A model generated the notes under the pieces. That model ran no database searches. It was not told the DNA's origin and worked only from the letters and a program-made list of their open reading frames with translations. From contig JAXGGA010006456.1 of the NCBI GenBank assembly GCA_038373865.1, positions 1 through 64,000 on the forward strand: a stretch of DNA of 64,000 nt. Reading direction: 5' to 3'. Positions 10,055 through 21,125 of the stretch are shown here, one piece after another. The first letter of the stretch is position 1. The number at the start of each line of letters is the position of its first letter. Both the position numbers and the translations under genes were made by a program. The DNA comes from Uloborus plumipes (taxonomy: Eukaryota; Arthropoda; Arachnida; Araneae; Uloboridae).

Positions 10055-11814
10055 AGCCTACTTTCCCGTTAAAAATAAAATAAAGACGAAAAAAGTATTA
10101 AAAGTGGCTTAATGCATCTAAAAATTATCGCCAAGTCAAAAAAATATCGCCAAGTTAAAAAAATTTCGCCAAGTCCGAAAAAAATATTGCCAAGTCCGAA
10201 AAAAATATCGCCAAGAAATAGAAAGGTAAAATGAATATCGAAAAATTAAAAATTTGAAAGTTGGGTATTGAGATGGGGAATTTGTTTGTCGGTTGGTCGG
10301 TCTGTCGGTCGGTCGGTCGGTCAGTCTGTCTGTCCCCCCCCCCCCCAATAACTTTTGAATAAACATTCCGATGTTGACAAACTTTTTTTTGTTGGAAAGA
10401 TCTCGGCGAGTACAGCTCATTCCCATATTTGAATTTTCCATTTGACCAATTTTTGGTTCAACTTTGAACCGTTCAAACAACCTGTCCGGCGATGCTAACT
10501 TTTGAGTGAACATTCCAATTTTGACAAACTTTTTTTGTTGAAAAGATCTCGGCGAGTACAGCTCATTCCCATGTTTGATTTTTCGATTTGAACAATTTTT
10601 GGTTCAACTTTGAACCGTTCAAACAACCTGTCCTTTTTGAGTGAACAGTCTGATTTGAACAAACTTTTTTTTGTTCGAAAGATCTTATCAAGGATACTTC
10701 ATTCCCGTATTTACATTTCCGATTTGAACAGTTTTTCGTTCAACATTGAACCGTTCAAGCAAGCTGCCACCCCTAAACACTTTTGAGTGAACAATCCGAT
10801 TTAAATAAACTTTTTTTTTTGTTGAAAGGATCTCAGCAAGGATACTTCATTACCGTATTTAAATTTTCAATTTGAACATTTTTTCGTTCAACATTGAATC
10901 GTTCAAGCAACCTTTCCCTACCTAATAACTTCTGAGTGAACCGTCCGAATGGAATAAACTTTTTTTTTGTTTGAAAGATCTCGGAGAGGCTCATTCCCAT
11001 ACTTCGCTTTTGATTTGAACCATTCTTCGTTCAATATTGAACCGTTCAGAAAAAAAAAAAAAAATTAACATTAGCGCCTACGGGGAATTTAAGTTGCATG
11101 TTGATCCTGAACTTAAAGTCGGATTTCCTTCAAACTAACTTTGTAAGAAAATGGTTTTGATAAATAATGTTTGTAAAGTACTTTTCTGAATAATCTTCTG
11201 TGAGGACTCTGATTCCGACTCCGACTCCGCAAACATGGCGGAAATGCAGGCTCTGAAAAAAAAATGACTGACTGTGCAGACCTTTTTTTGTTTATTTATT
11301 CATTTGTTTTATTTTATTTATTATTATTATTATTTTTTTTGGCAGACGATTTTTTTTGTAACAAAAATGTTTCATTCACGAGGGCATTTTATTCTTTATT
11401 TATATTTAACAACTGGCAACGGATTAAAAGTGAAGTTCGAGACATTTTATCAACGGACGAGTTTTTTTTTTCTTTTTTTTTCTTTATTTGATAAAATGTG
11501 TTTTGATGTACTTTGTACTTTTAATTTTTTTTTAAAAACAATTGAGGAATTTTTCTACGGAAGAGCTGTAACAGTTACATTCTTTAAAAGGTGCGACAAA
11601 ACTTTATTTATTCGTTTATTTACTTTTTATGTGTCGATTTAATCTGATGAGAGGGGTATATTTTGCTTTTAGAAATCAGCTTTAAGTGCTAAAAAGGTAT
11701 GTTTGACATAATTTTCAGTCTCAGGTAATCAAGAGAATAATGATCAGATGCTAGAATGCCGATGTCGATGTACGGGAAAGTAGGCTCGTTTAGTTCTTGA
11801 CAGAACTTCTTGTT
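10055..11814 (+). mobile_element. Helentron/DINE-1-like non-autonomous element, copy 1
   Basis: The 5' end is AGCCTACTTTCCCGTTAAAA after a T run. The 3' end carries ACGGGAAAGTAGGC, the inverted 14-mer of the 5' end, then a terminal stem-loop AGTTCTTGACAGAACT (11792-11807) and CTTCTTGTT. Next to the 5' part is a (GTCY)n block (10288-10334) ending in a C run. Then come about five degenerate units of roughly 147 bp (AAACTTTTTTT at 10381, 10528, 10663, 10809 and 10958) and an AT-rich 3' part. Inverted subterminal repeats, a GTCY microsatellite, a 3' hairpin and insertion at T/T describe DINE-1/HINE elements moved by Helentrons. Three copies with the same ends occur in this window. No protein is encoded. 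Confidence 0.7.
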
Positions 11815-12859
11815 GTTCTTTTGAGGGTGGTAAAGAGGCAAAACCAAGAATTTCCGTCCCTTACACAAAATCTAAATTTAGAGTCATAAAATGTCGAATT
11901 AATCTGAATTAATAAAAAGAAAATAATCACAGAACTAATACGTTTCGGTACTACACTGTACACAAATATAACCGGAATGGTTTTGCCGAGGTCACAGTTT
12001 TGCAGCGCGTATTTATGCCGCTAAACCTGATAGCGATAGGATTTTGAAGCAAACGCGTTTTATAATGCCACGGGTTCCTTATTTATTTAGTGTCTTTACT
12101 AAAGCTGTAATGTAGTTTCTATAAAAGCAACAAAATGAAAAGAACGTATTTCATATCAATTAAAGTTGAAAACGGAAAAAGCTTATCCTCTTTTGTGCAA
12201 ACTTTTAGATGCTTCCATTTCCGCCTGTAAACTGAGTGTTCACTTTTCCATTTCTTCGGTGGCAACACAGTACGTCGGCAATTGTCTTGTAACATTTCCG
12301 GTATGAGAGCTGTGAATCTAAGAGGTGTTATGGATACAATATTTTGAGTCGTCCTGAAATTTTAATATGATAGGTTTTTACTGCTTAATAAAGGTTCAGT
12401 TATGATTACTATTTTACTATAAATGCTTGGTTTTCTGTGATAGTTAAGTTCTTTTGAGAGTTTACATTTAGAAGATGGGGTTGAGGTAACTTCTATTCGC
12501 CCACAAAACTAAATTCATCGATTTATTTACCTTAGAGATTTGTGATATTATGAAGCGCTCAGAAGCACCGAGCAGTAAGCGAGTATAAAAATATTTTGAA
12601 CGGGAAGTACTAAATGCGCTGGATGTGACAATAAAACTTCCATTCATTTCATTCAAACGCTTGCTTTTTAATAACTGAATTAGTCATTTAAGTTTATTCC
12701 AGATTTTAATCACTAAGCGTTCCTTTCTTTGTTAGTTTTTAACTTTGTTAGTTCCAGATTGTACGAAAGTATCTATGCTAACCAGTTCTTTTTTATTTGC
12801 GATTTAATTATATAACTCAAAATAACACGCTAAAATAAGCACATCGTCTGCTAACTCAG
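11815..12859. other. unassigned stretch
   Basis: AT-rich. No repeat ends, motifs or significant reading frames recognised. Confidence 0.5.
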
Positions 12860-13190
12860 TTTTCGGAGGAGTAACCTTACTGGGAATGGCAATCTCCCAT
12901 ACTAGCCCTTGCCCAACTAGTGGCTTGCTGTTAATCTGGACCTCATCCCCGGCCCGCTACGCCGCAGCGCTCTTAGCAACTCTCCCCAACCTTGCCTGCA
13001 AGAAAAGGCTTGCTGGTTAGGCGCTACTTAAGACCCCTACTATGTTAGAATCGCCCTAACAGTAGGGTTCATCCTTGCCCACTTCCGGCCCGAAGTGAAT
13101 ACAAAGCGTATATTTTCTCACGATCTGTATGGCAACATCACACTAGTAGTAAGGCTTTATAATTTAGATACAGATCGTGGGAAAATAATT
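12860..13190. other. GC-rich structured block of unknown nature
   Basis: This 330-bp island stands out from the AT-rich surroundings. It contains a bulged hairpin (13035-13067, CCCTACTATGTTAG against CTAACAGTAGGG) and an inverted repeat with 20-bp arms and one mismatch (13111-13130 against 13168-13187, CACGATCTGTAT / ATACAGATCGTG). On the minus strand CTAGTATGGGAGATTGCC loosely resembles the box C region of 5S rRNA, which would suit a 5S-derived SINE, but the similarity is short. No protein frame is evident. A LINE 5' UTR piece or another structured repeat is possible. Confidence 0.35.
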
Positions 13191-13461
13191 GCATTGGAGC
13201 AAAGCTCTTTTTCGCTGTTTGGGTGAGAGGAACATGATTGAGCTGACATGAGACAAATGGAAGGACTGGGTAAAAGGTATGTGCAAAATGACTATACAAT
13301 AACAAAGTGTTTCAATAAACTGGCAATTAGGCGCCGGACAGTTTTATCTGTATCAGAAAGCTGTGTAATAAATTCTATACGTCAAATTTTTTACTCGTCA
13401 GTTGAAACTTGATGCCATTGAATCAGAGAGGTTTAACTTATACCTATTGGTAAGAGAATTA

Positions 13462-14600
13462 CAGTCGAACTTGGATAATTCGAAGTGCAAGGGGCCACTT
13501 GAAAACTTCAAATTATCCAAAACTTCTAATTAACCAATTTGTTTTTTTTTTTTTTTTTCTTTTATGTTTGGAAATGGTCAATAACGACAGAAATTACGTA
13601 AAAAAGGGATTTACTTTTTTTACATCAAATACTATAGCTTTTTTAAATATTGAGAGATTTCGGATCGCTTTAAAGGACTTACTTGATTTTTTTTATCAAA
13701 GTTTTCAAGGATATTTACAGCTCGAAATACATCTTCACTCACGTTAGGTTGTCCCTCTACGTAACGACGGTATTGTGTGCACTAGATGAAAGACTGCCTC
13801 ACTTGCAGTGGGAATTGGCATAAGATCTTCTAGTTCATCTTCAATTTCTTCATCGTCTTCTGTTGAGTTACTCTGTTTGTTAAGAACTTCAGATAGGATA
13901 TCTGCATCAGTTAGCTCGCCACAAATGTCTATGTTGTCGTCTATGTTGACGTAATCCTCAAAAGATATGCTGTCTGTCCAAGCAATTGGGGGAGATAAAT
14001 TTTCTTCATCAAAGAGCTCGCTAGGGGTAGAGCTGCTTTTGATGAACCCTGCCTCCCGAAAACAGTTTGCAATTGTTTTTTGGCTCACTGAAAACCATGC
14101 ATTCAAGCACATTCTTGATGCATCGAGTAGGATAATGGGAACCTTTTGTGAAGTTTCAGTAAGGAGGTATTGAACGACTAGGCTTCTGTAGAAATGCTTC
14201 AAATTTTTTATGATGCCTTGATCCATTGGTTGCACCACTGAAGTCAATGTTTGGTGGAAAAAATGGTGACATTCTCCATAGCCGGTATTAATTTGTGAGC
14301 CTTTGCAAGTATCAATAATCAGGATGAGTTTTCTGTTTTTTCTTTTGTATGTTCGATTAAGATTTAGCAGCTATTCTTCAGATTCCCCGTCATCCATGCT
14401 TTCGTATTCGACCGGTATTTTACAGGTTTTGTTTTGACGTTTTTGAAACACCATGGATTTATTGATTTCTCAATCATTTGTAATGGTAACTTTCAGTGCC
14501 GTCCATGTTTGCTACCACAAGGGAATGCTTTCAAGCGACTGTATTGAAATTTGATTTTATCGGTTTTGAAAGAAAAAAAACCTCGAATTAAAAAAGTTGG
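13462..14600 (-). mobile_element. decayed Tigger/pogo element
   Basis: The left terminus follows a TA (13460-13461) and reads CAGTCGAACTTGGATAATTC, a Tigger-type end. The right terminus is decayed: CTCGAATTAAAAAAGTTGGA near 14572 is the best candidate, so the end coordinate is approximate. The interior carries a broken DDE transposase on the minus strand. Confidence 0.6.
13744..14535 (-). pseudogene. Tigger-family DDE transposase remnant
   Basis: The 167-codon C-terminal part begins TSVVQPMDQGIIKNLKHFYR, the TSVxQPMDQGxI block that follows the second catalytic region in Tigger/jerky transposases. Reading upstream in the same frame gives RKLILIIDTC, which holds the second catalytic Asp (usual form IDNC). 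Further upstream NMDGTESYHY (first catalytic Asp) and, in a different frame, INPWCFKNVK are recognisable, so at least one frameshift and stops separate the parts. The DNA-binding N-terminus is absent. The tail is acidic (EDDEEIEDELEDL), as in the family. It is dead. Confidence 0.8.
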
Positions 14601-15670
14601 ACTTCGAAAGGACCCAAGAAGTTTTGAGTATTATTGAAGGCAGGTATTCAAGTGGATCCGATACGACATTTAACGTCGATTGAGCTGGCGCGAATTCGAT
14701 CACAGGCGTTCGACTTACTAAGGGACCGTCACCTGTATCTTACGTGCGGTACGAGGTCGAAGTATTTGTGATTCCCTGGGAAAAAACTGTTGTTGTAACG
14801 GACTTCCACCTGGGATAAGACAGAAAAAGTGCTGTGAAATGGTATTGCATAGGGCGTATGGGTAGTGGTGAATGAGCGTCTGGGGCAGTTCTTGGGTGGG
14901 TGGCAACAGGGTTATACAGGGGGGGGTTCGGGTAGAATATGGGGTGTGGTAGTTTTAGGTGCAGGGGATTGGGGTGCAGGTTGCTAGGTGGTTGTTGGTT
15001 GGATTGCGTATTGGGGAGGTTCGGTGTATGTTGGTGTATTGGTGATAGTGGGGTGGGTTGGGTGGGTGGTTGGGTGGCGTGGGGGGGAGCGATTTATTCA
15101 TTTATTTTTATTTTTTTTTTTTTTTTGTCTTAATGAAGTTCTGCATATTCATTACTTTATGAGCGTCTAGAAAAGCTGGCACATCTCACCTTTGTACCCC
15201 TCTCTTGGGAGACTTTTAACTTGATCAAGTTTTCTGTCTGAAGACGTAGAAATAAGGAAAATTTTTAGAATAGAAACTATTTTTCATTAGTCGTTACAGC
15301 ATGTCAGTAATAAATAAGTCAACGTGGGTCCCTGCGGTGCTCGCCCATATTGCTCGGCCCTGGAGCCTTTAAACTATAGAAGCAAAGTAAAACGTTACAA
15401 GATTATTCTAAATGCAATTTTCTACCAGTTAGTTTCTAACTGCTCTGTATATTTATATAATTAGATTTTTTTTTAGTTTACAGAATCCGCATATCATCAT
15501 AGACTGGTTAAAAACGCAGGTGGAAGCAGATGATCCACGCCTGCAAGTGATTTATGTCAACTAGTCCAGTGAATGCAACTGGGCTGTTTCACCCCTCCCA
15601 CCCGCAGTGAGAGGATGTTTAGGGGCAGCTTCCTTACAATTTGCGAAAGACCGCTTTTGAATGTGTGTTC
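14601..15670. other. unassigned stretch with GT-rich block
   Basis: Includes a G/T-rich low-complexity run at 14889-15092 (TGGGTGGTTGGGTGG type) and a T run near 15110. On the minus strand around 14660-14720, GATCGAATTCGCGCC is a weak B-box-like word, too little to call a SINE. No gene recognised. Confidence 0.4.
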
Positions 15671-17044
15671 TAGAGATGGGAAAAGTAGTTCCGCAGCCAG
15701 AACAGGTGCAACCTGTTCCAGTTCCACGTGGCGGAACAGGTTCAAAACCTGCTCCGCTCCGGACCCCCCCCCTCAAAAATGTGTGGGGGGGGGGACACGA
15801 CCAAAACAAAAAAAAAAAACTTTTTGACAAGTTCGTATAATTATATATCAGTGCGTCTTTATTTTTCTTCCAAAAAAAAAAAAAAAATCGGTCTTTTTTC
15901 CCGATGTGCGATCGAATTAAATTTTTTTTTCTCAATTTCTGATTGATATTCGGTTGGCACGCATTGCATTTGCGGTGTATGTATAGCAGAATTTTATTAT
16001 TAGTATTTAATTTTTCTCACAGACATTAATTTATTCTGATTGCAAAGCTGCATTGCACACAGATTAATAGTAGTGGATACCAATTTTACAACAAGAAAAA
16101 TTTGATATTCAAGCATATGCAGAATGACAATTATGAATCCGCAATTGACAGACAGAATTGATAATTATGTTATTAGCGAATGCAAAAAAGAAACACTAAA
16201 CATGCGGGAAAATACTGCTTTATTCAAACAAACATGTAAAACATATTAGAAAAGCATCATCCCCACAAACACACCATGACGAATACAATATAATTTTCCA
16301 TGGTATAAAATGTTTCAAAACTAGTAACTTTAGTTTCTGAACTGCATATATGGTCATATCCTTCAACTGCATCCATTAAATTACTATAAAGTATGCAAAC
16401 ACAATGCAAAATTGTACCAAAAAAACAGAAAGGGGGGGGGGGCAATACCCCTGCACTGACCTCCTAAATGACGGACCTAATGACCCCCCTAAATGAAGTT
16501 GATCTCGAAATTTATGAGTTGTACGTATTCTTTCGTACTGACCGCTGATAGCAATATTACTTCTATTACAAACTAAAGTGATTTTATTCAATGTTTTACA
16601 TTTATGTGGTTTTTTTGCCCCCAGAAATAATTTAAGAGAAATTATTTTTGTTGTGGAGAAATGAATAAAAAAATTAATGGTATATGGTCATCATCATTGT
16701 CTTTTTGGGAATCGCATGCCTTTCCCCTACCCCCTCTAATCCGCCAGTCAGGCCGTTTCTATTTTATCAAAAGACAACTAAAACCATCCCCAAATAACGG
16801 GCCTGAATAACGTGAAATGGAGCAATATCGCCATTAAAATCTAAGCACTGAACCTGTTCCGAAGAACAACTCCGACCTGCTGGAGCTGTTCCACTATTAA
16901 ATCCTCGCTGCTGATAGGTTAAATCGGAACTGATTACATAAACAGGTGCAAAGAACAACTCCAACCCGCTGGAGCTGCTCCACTATCGAATCCTGTCTGC
17001 TGATTGGTTGAATCGGAATTGATTACGTAAACAGGTGCAAAGAA
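15671..17044. mobile_element. possible hAT-like element with GGAACAGGT-type internal repeats
   Basis: It starts TAGAGATGGG, a hAT-like terminal word also seen at 21041 and, inverted, at 32919 and 33348. Just inside is a perfect palindrome GAACAGGTGCAACCTGTTC. On the right, two 89-bp tandem units (GAACAACT at 16864 and 16953) repeat CAGGTGCAAAGAAC and end next to AGATATGGGATC. The right terminus is not a clean inverted copy, so boundaries and class are uncertain. A separate fragment near 16465 (CTAAATGACGGACCT) matches the end of the hAT MITE at 22569. Confidence 0.4.
16864..17041. repeat. 89-bp direct repeat, two units
   Basis: The unit from GAACAACTCC to ACAGGTGCAAA is present twice in tandem with about 10 percent difference; the third start at 17042 is truncated. 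Confidence 0.85.
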
Positions 17045-17585
17045 CAGATATGGGATCAGACACTCGGATCAGATTGCGTCATGATGAAATACTCAACGGG
17101 AGGGGTTGATGAAAATGGGTGCAGAGTTCCTTTTCTCCAGTAGGCCTTTAACATTTCAAAAACAGTAGCACTTCTAACGTGTTGCCAAATACCATAAAAG
17201 TTTAAATTTACGCTGATGTGAATAAATATTAAACCCATTGTTATAATCAAACGTGGTTGCTATGAAACCGTAACAATGATAGTAATCATAAAGAAAATGG
17301 TGAAAGAAAGCTTTTCAAACTTTAAATGAAGGCACAAAAAACGGGGTTTTTTGTGAAAACTCTCGTTTTTACAGAAAAAAACGCTGATGTAGATGAACTC
17401 AAAAACCAAAACTTTATCTAATTATAAAATTTTATCAAAATCGTTAGAGCCGTTTTCGAGATCCGAAATATATACAAGAATTGCTCGTTTAAAGATATAA
17501 GATATCATCTAAAATATTTTTGCTGTCGTCTGGCAAATGGCACAATTTTGAACGAATTTTAAAAATGTAATTGCACTTAAGTGTT
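17045..17585. other. unassigned spacer
   Basis: Nothing beyond AT-rich sequence recognised. Confidence 0.5.
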
Positions 17586-18711
17586 TATGGGTCATTTTCA
17601 CCATATGCTTACATTTCAAAATTTTTAAGTAATTTTTTTAACTTGCTATTTTCGTTTAGAAACACTAACAGATGTTTAGTCACATATTGCAGGTGTGTAA
17701 AAAAGTAACTGGTTGTACACTTTGATGAATAATTAAGTATTCAAATGCTGTTGTAAAACTGTAAGTTGCAAGAAAAATTGTCGTCCATTACCATACAAAA
17801 TCAATATGAAATCTCACTTTTAAACTATATCATAGAGCCTAGAACCAACTTCATTTGAAATTATTTGCGCCCTGAAGCTTAAAACGATGTTTGTGATGAT
17901 TGAAATATTGATCAAAAACTCTATGGTAACGAATTTGACATTTGGTAACGGATTTGACCAGTAACGGACCTGACATTTCAACCAAAATGTCAAATTATGG
18001 CTAGGTTGTCGAATTTAAAAATTGAACTACAATATGCATTTTCTTAGAGTTGTATAAGGAACAATATTTAGGGGTAAAAGTTTAGAAAAAGTAAAAATTA
18101 ATACTAAAATCTTTGGTAACGGACTTGACAAAGAATAAAAATACGCACCTGGAAAAAATTTTGTGCGAAACGCCACAGCAATACTTCTCGACTCAGGGAA
18201 ACAAAATGGTACAAAATAGTTACTTTACTAATTTGTTAAGTTAACTGAATACGTGTTACCATCTTTTGACTTCAATAAATACCTTTTTTAGCTAAAATAA
18301 TCTTAGGGTAACGGACTTGACAAGAACTTCCGGACAAAATATATTCATACATTTCTTATTGAAATAAAATTACTATTGTCAATATTTATCATGAATACCA
18401 TATATTAATAGTCAATATATAAAAATAATATGTCGCATTTAATTTTTTTGACCATTAAGTATAGGAAACAAATAGTTGAACTTGCGAAAATTGGAAATGG
18501 ACAAGCGTTTTTGCCTTGATTCTCATTTTTAAAGACTTATATAAAAATAAATAAATAAATTTCAATAATTTGTTGAGTGATAGATTTTTTTTGGGAGTAT
18601 TTCTTGCAGAAAATAATTATTCGCATTGAATTTAAAATATAAGTTATGCTTCAAAATCGTCTTTTTAACCTCCGGACAGCAAATGTAAGCAAATTTTGAA
18701 AATGACCCTTA
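17586..18711. mobile_element. TIR element with repeated GGTAACGGACTTGAC words
   Basis: The left end TATGGGTCATTTTCACCATA continues TGCTTACATTT; the right end, reverse-complemented, is TAAGGGTCATTTTCAAAATT, also followed by TGCTTACATTT. This is a terminal inverted repeat of about 31 bp with few mismatches. Inside, GGTAACGGACTTGAC or close variants occur about five times (from 17935 to 18305). No transposase. Superfamily unknown; the ends resemble those at 21286-25960 in having GGGTSATT. Confidence 0.55.
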
Positions 18712-19289
18712 TCCACTGGTCAGTCTATGCTATTCTAATGTTTAAAAATAAAAATTCTAATTCTAAAAACTCCGGGAGGAATGTAAATATATGCGTTAAA
18801 AAGCCTATTTTTTTAGATGAATGGAGCAACAGTTTTTTCAGTCAAAAACTGATGCTATTTATATTAAACAAAATTCAATTGGTTTACGGGAAATTTGTTC
18901 TTTGTATGAAAAACCTTTATATCTTCCAGGAAAAATCAATTAACTGCTCAAGGTCTATTCGTGACAGTGGCTTAAAATTCATTTTTTCAAGAAAGAATTA
19001 GTCGACATATATGACATTTTTTAAAAAAATGATCGGGGCACATGAGACTTTTTGAAGATCGAAAAATAAGCTATTAACTTAATGGATTTTTTTCCTTTCT
19101 GTGCAGGCTTTTGGAGAAAGTTAATTAACTTAGAAAAAATTTGTTCTTCATAAAGAGATCATTGAATTTATTTAACTTTCGATACATATTAATTGTTGTT
19201 GAAATTGCACGTGAGTTCATATCTGACTTAGATTAAAAAAAATTAATTTTTATCCTATGTTGCTCATGCGATTTTTACTTTCTTCCATA
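18712..19289. other. unassigned spacer
   Basis: AT-rich. A 101-codon frame at 18696-19001 is Lys/Asn/Ile/Phe-rich without motifs and is probably chance. Confidence 0.5.
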
Positions 19290-20349
19290 TCTAATATATA
19301 GAAGAAAGTATTGGATTCGTGAAAATTTTCGAATGTCGAATTTTGACGGATTTGCACGTTTTGAGGTGCGCTGAGTCCATTTCGACCATTTTTGGAAAAT
19401 GTCTGTCTGTTGTGTGTGTGTGTGTTGTGTGTGAGTCTGTATGTGTGTGACCAGTTTTTGTGGCCGCGCTAGAGCAAAAACTACTGCATGAAATCGAACA
19501 AAAATTTTTGCACATATGTACCACCATGTGAACTGGTGCACCTGACTTTGTTTAGCGAATTCCTCCAAGGGGGTGGAGCAATCGCACGTGTTCTGCGCGT
19601 GGGTGATTGCTATATCTCAGGAAGTAACCGGCGGAATCAAACGAAAATTGGTCCATAGGTAGACCCTACTGAGTACAGGTGCTGATTCAATTTGTGTGTC
19701 AATATCTCGAAGGGGGTGGAGCAATCGCACGTGTTCTGCGCGAGGGTGACTGCTATATCTCAGGAAGTAACCGGCGGAATCAAACAAAATTGGTCCATAG
19801 GTAGACCCTATTGAGTACAGGTGCTGATTCAATTTGTGTGTCAATATCTCAAAGGGGGTGGAGCAACCAAAAGTGCTTATTTTGTGATTGCACCAGCTGT
19901 ATCTCTGGAAATATCGCTGCGATTTGAATGAAATTTGGAATAACACTAACCCAATATGGAAGCAAGCATCAATTAAATTTTGGCGCCAATCGCCCCAGGG
20001 GGAGGGTGGGGTGATTTTTGCGCTTAGTCAAGAATGCGAAAAATTAATTCATCAAAAAATCGATTTCGCGCTATTTAATTATCAAAACATCTGAAAACTT
20101 TCAATGACTTGAAATTTTTAACTGTTGTCAATTTCTTTTTGCTAACAAATAAAATGTTTGCAATTAATCTAAACAAGGCTTTTGCAATGATTTCAAATTT
20201 CGCTCATTGATTCTGCATTTGCAGGGTTATTACGATAATTGAGAAATTGGAGCTGTCTCCAATTATTCGGACGAGTACGTATTTTATTCTGTAACCGGAA
20301 TTTATAAGATAGATACAGAAGAAAGTTTCGTGACGGCCACGACAGCTAG
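19290..20349 (+). mobile_element. non-autonomous Helitron, both ends present
   Basis: The 5' end is A|TCTAATATATAGAAGAAAG. The 3' end is a hairpin CGTGACGGCCACG, four bases, CTAG (20346-20349), then T. The junction A...T and the TC/CTAG termini fit Helitrons. Inside, a 142-bp segment (GGGGGTGGAGCAATC) recurs at about 19569, 19711 and 19853, and a (TG)n run lies near 19410. No Rep/helicase is encoded. Confidence 0.7.
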
Positions 20350-21040
20350 TTTCTTTTCTACAAAAGAAATTGCTAGGCTACTATGAACTGAATATTAAGA
20401 AACACTGAGTTTATAATTCTCTAGGAAAAACAAGTTAATTATTCAGAAAATTGTTCTTCTGCGAGAGGCCGTGACTTTATTTTTTTTTAACGGGGGCACA
20501 CATGTTTTCTCATCCTGAAACTAATAATATATGAGCAGAAAAAAATTTCCACACCCTACGATTTTCTTATTAGACTCAAGACCAATTTTTATGGGTAAAA
20601 TAACTTGCCACACGTATATTCTTCATATCGATGACTAAATTATTTTATCAAATGGTTTTTTAAAAAATTGAAAATAACCCAAAAATACGGTTATCATCAC
20701 TAAACCTGTTCTTTCATTTTCGGCTGTGGAAACACTAGTTCACTGGATAGAACGAGAGTCTTTCTGATAAGGCCAAAAAATCCTATCACCCCTAAATGAA
20801 AAGATATTAATTTGATGGAAATTCAAGATATTTTTTATAAGAAATGAAATTAACAAGTGTTTAGAGAGATTTCTTCTTTAATGGGAACATTATACACTAA
20901 CACGCGAACTAAAACTAAAACATTTTCTAGAATACAGTTTTTAATGTTTAGAATGCTCACTTCAACAGTAAGGGGGTAGCTTGGAAGACGTGGAAAATGG
21001 CCCTCTTGTTTTCTCTCTGAACCACCCCTGCGACTTATAC
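20350..21040. other. unassigned spacer
   Basis: No gene or repeat boundary recognised. Confidence 0.5.
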
Positions 21041-21125
21041 TATAGATGGGCCGAAGCTTCGACCATTTCACCGAAGCTTCGGTTTGTCCGAAGCATGAGA
21101 CGTGCTTCTGCCGCTTCGGCCTATA
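21041..21125. mobile_element. hAT-like left end (GATGGGCCGAAGCTTCG)
   Basis: TATAGATGGGCCGAAGCTTC followed by repeated CGAAGC words mirrors the right ends at 32919 and 33348 (GCTTCGCG...CCATCTCTA). The flanking 8-mers do not match either right end, so the partner terminus is not settled. Confidence 0.45.

Noticed and set aside
11264..11642. Peptide SFTRAFYSLFIFNNWQRI conserved in all three Helentron-like copies
   Set aside because: The DNA itself is nearly identical among copies, starts and ends of the frames differ, and the rest is poly-Phe/Tyr low complexity; no sign of selection on protein.
13967..14173. 68-codon plus-strand frame
   Set aside because: Antisense to the Tigger transposase remnant.
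19275..19568. Two overlapping minus-strand frames of 78-97 codons with a THTQQTD-type tract
   Set aside because: The tract comes from the (TG)n run inside the Helitron; no motif remains without it.
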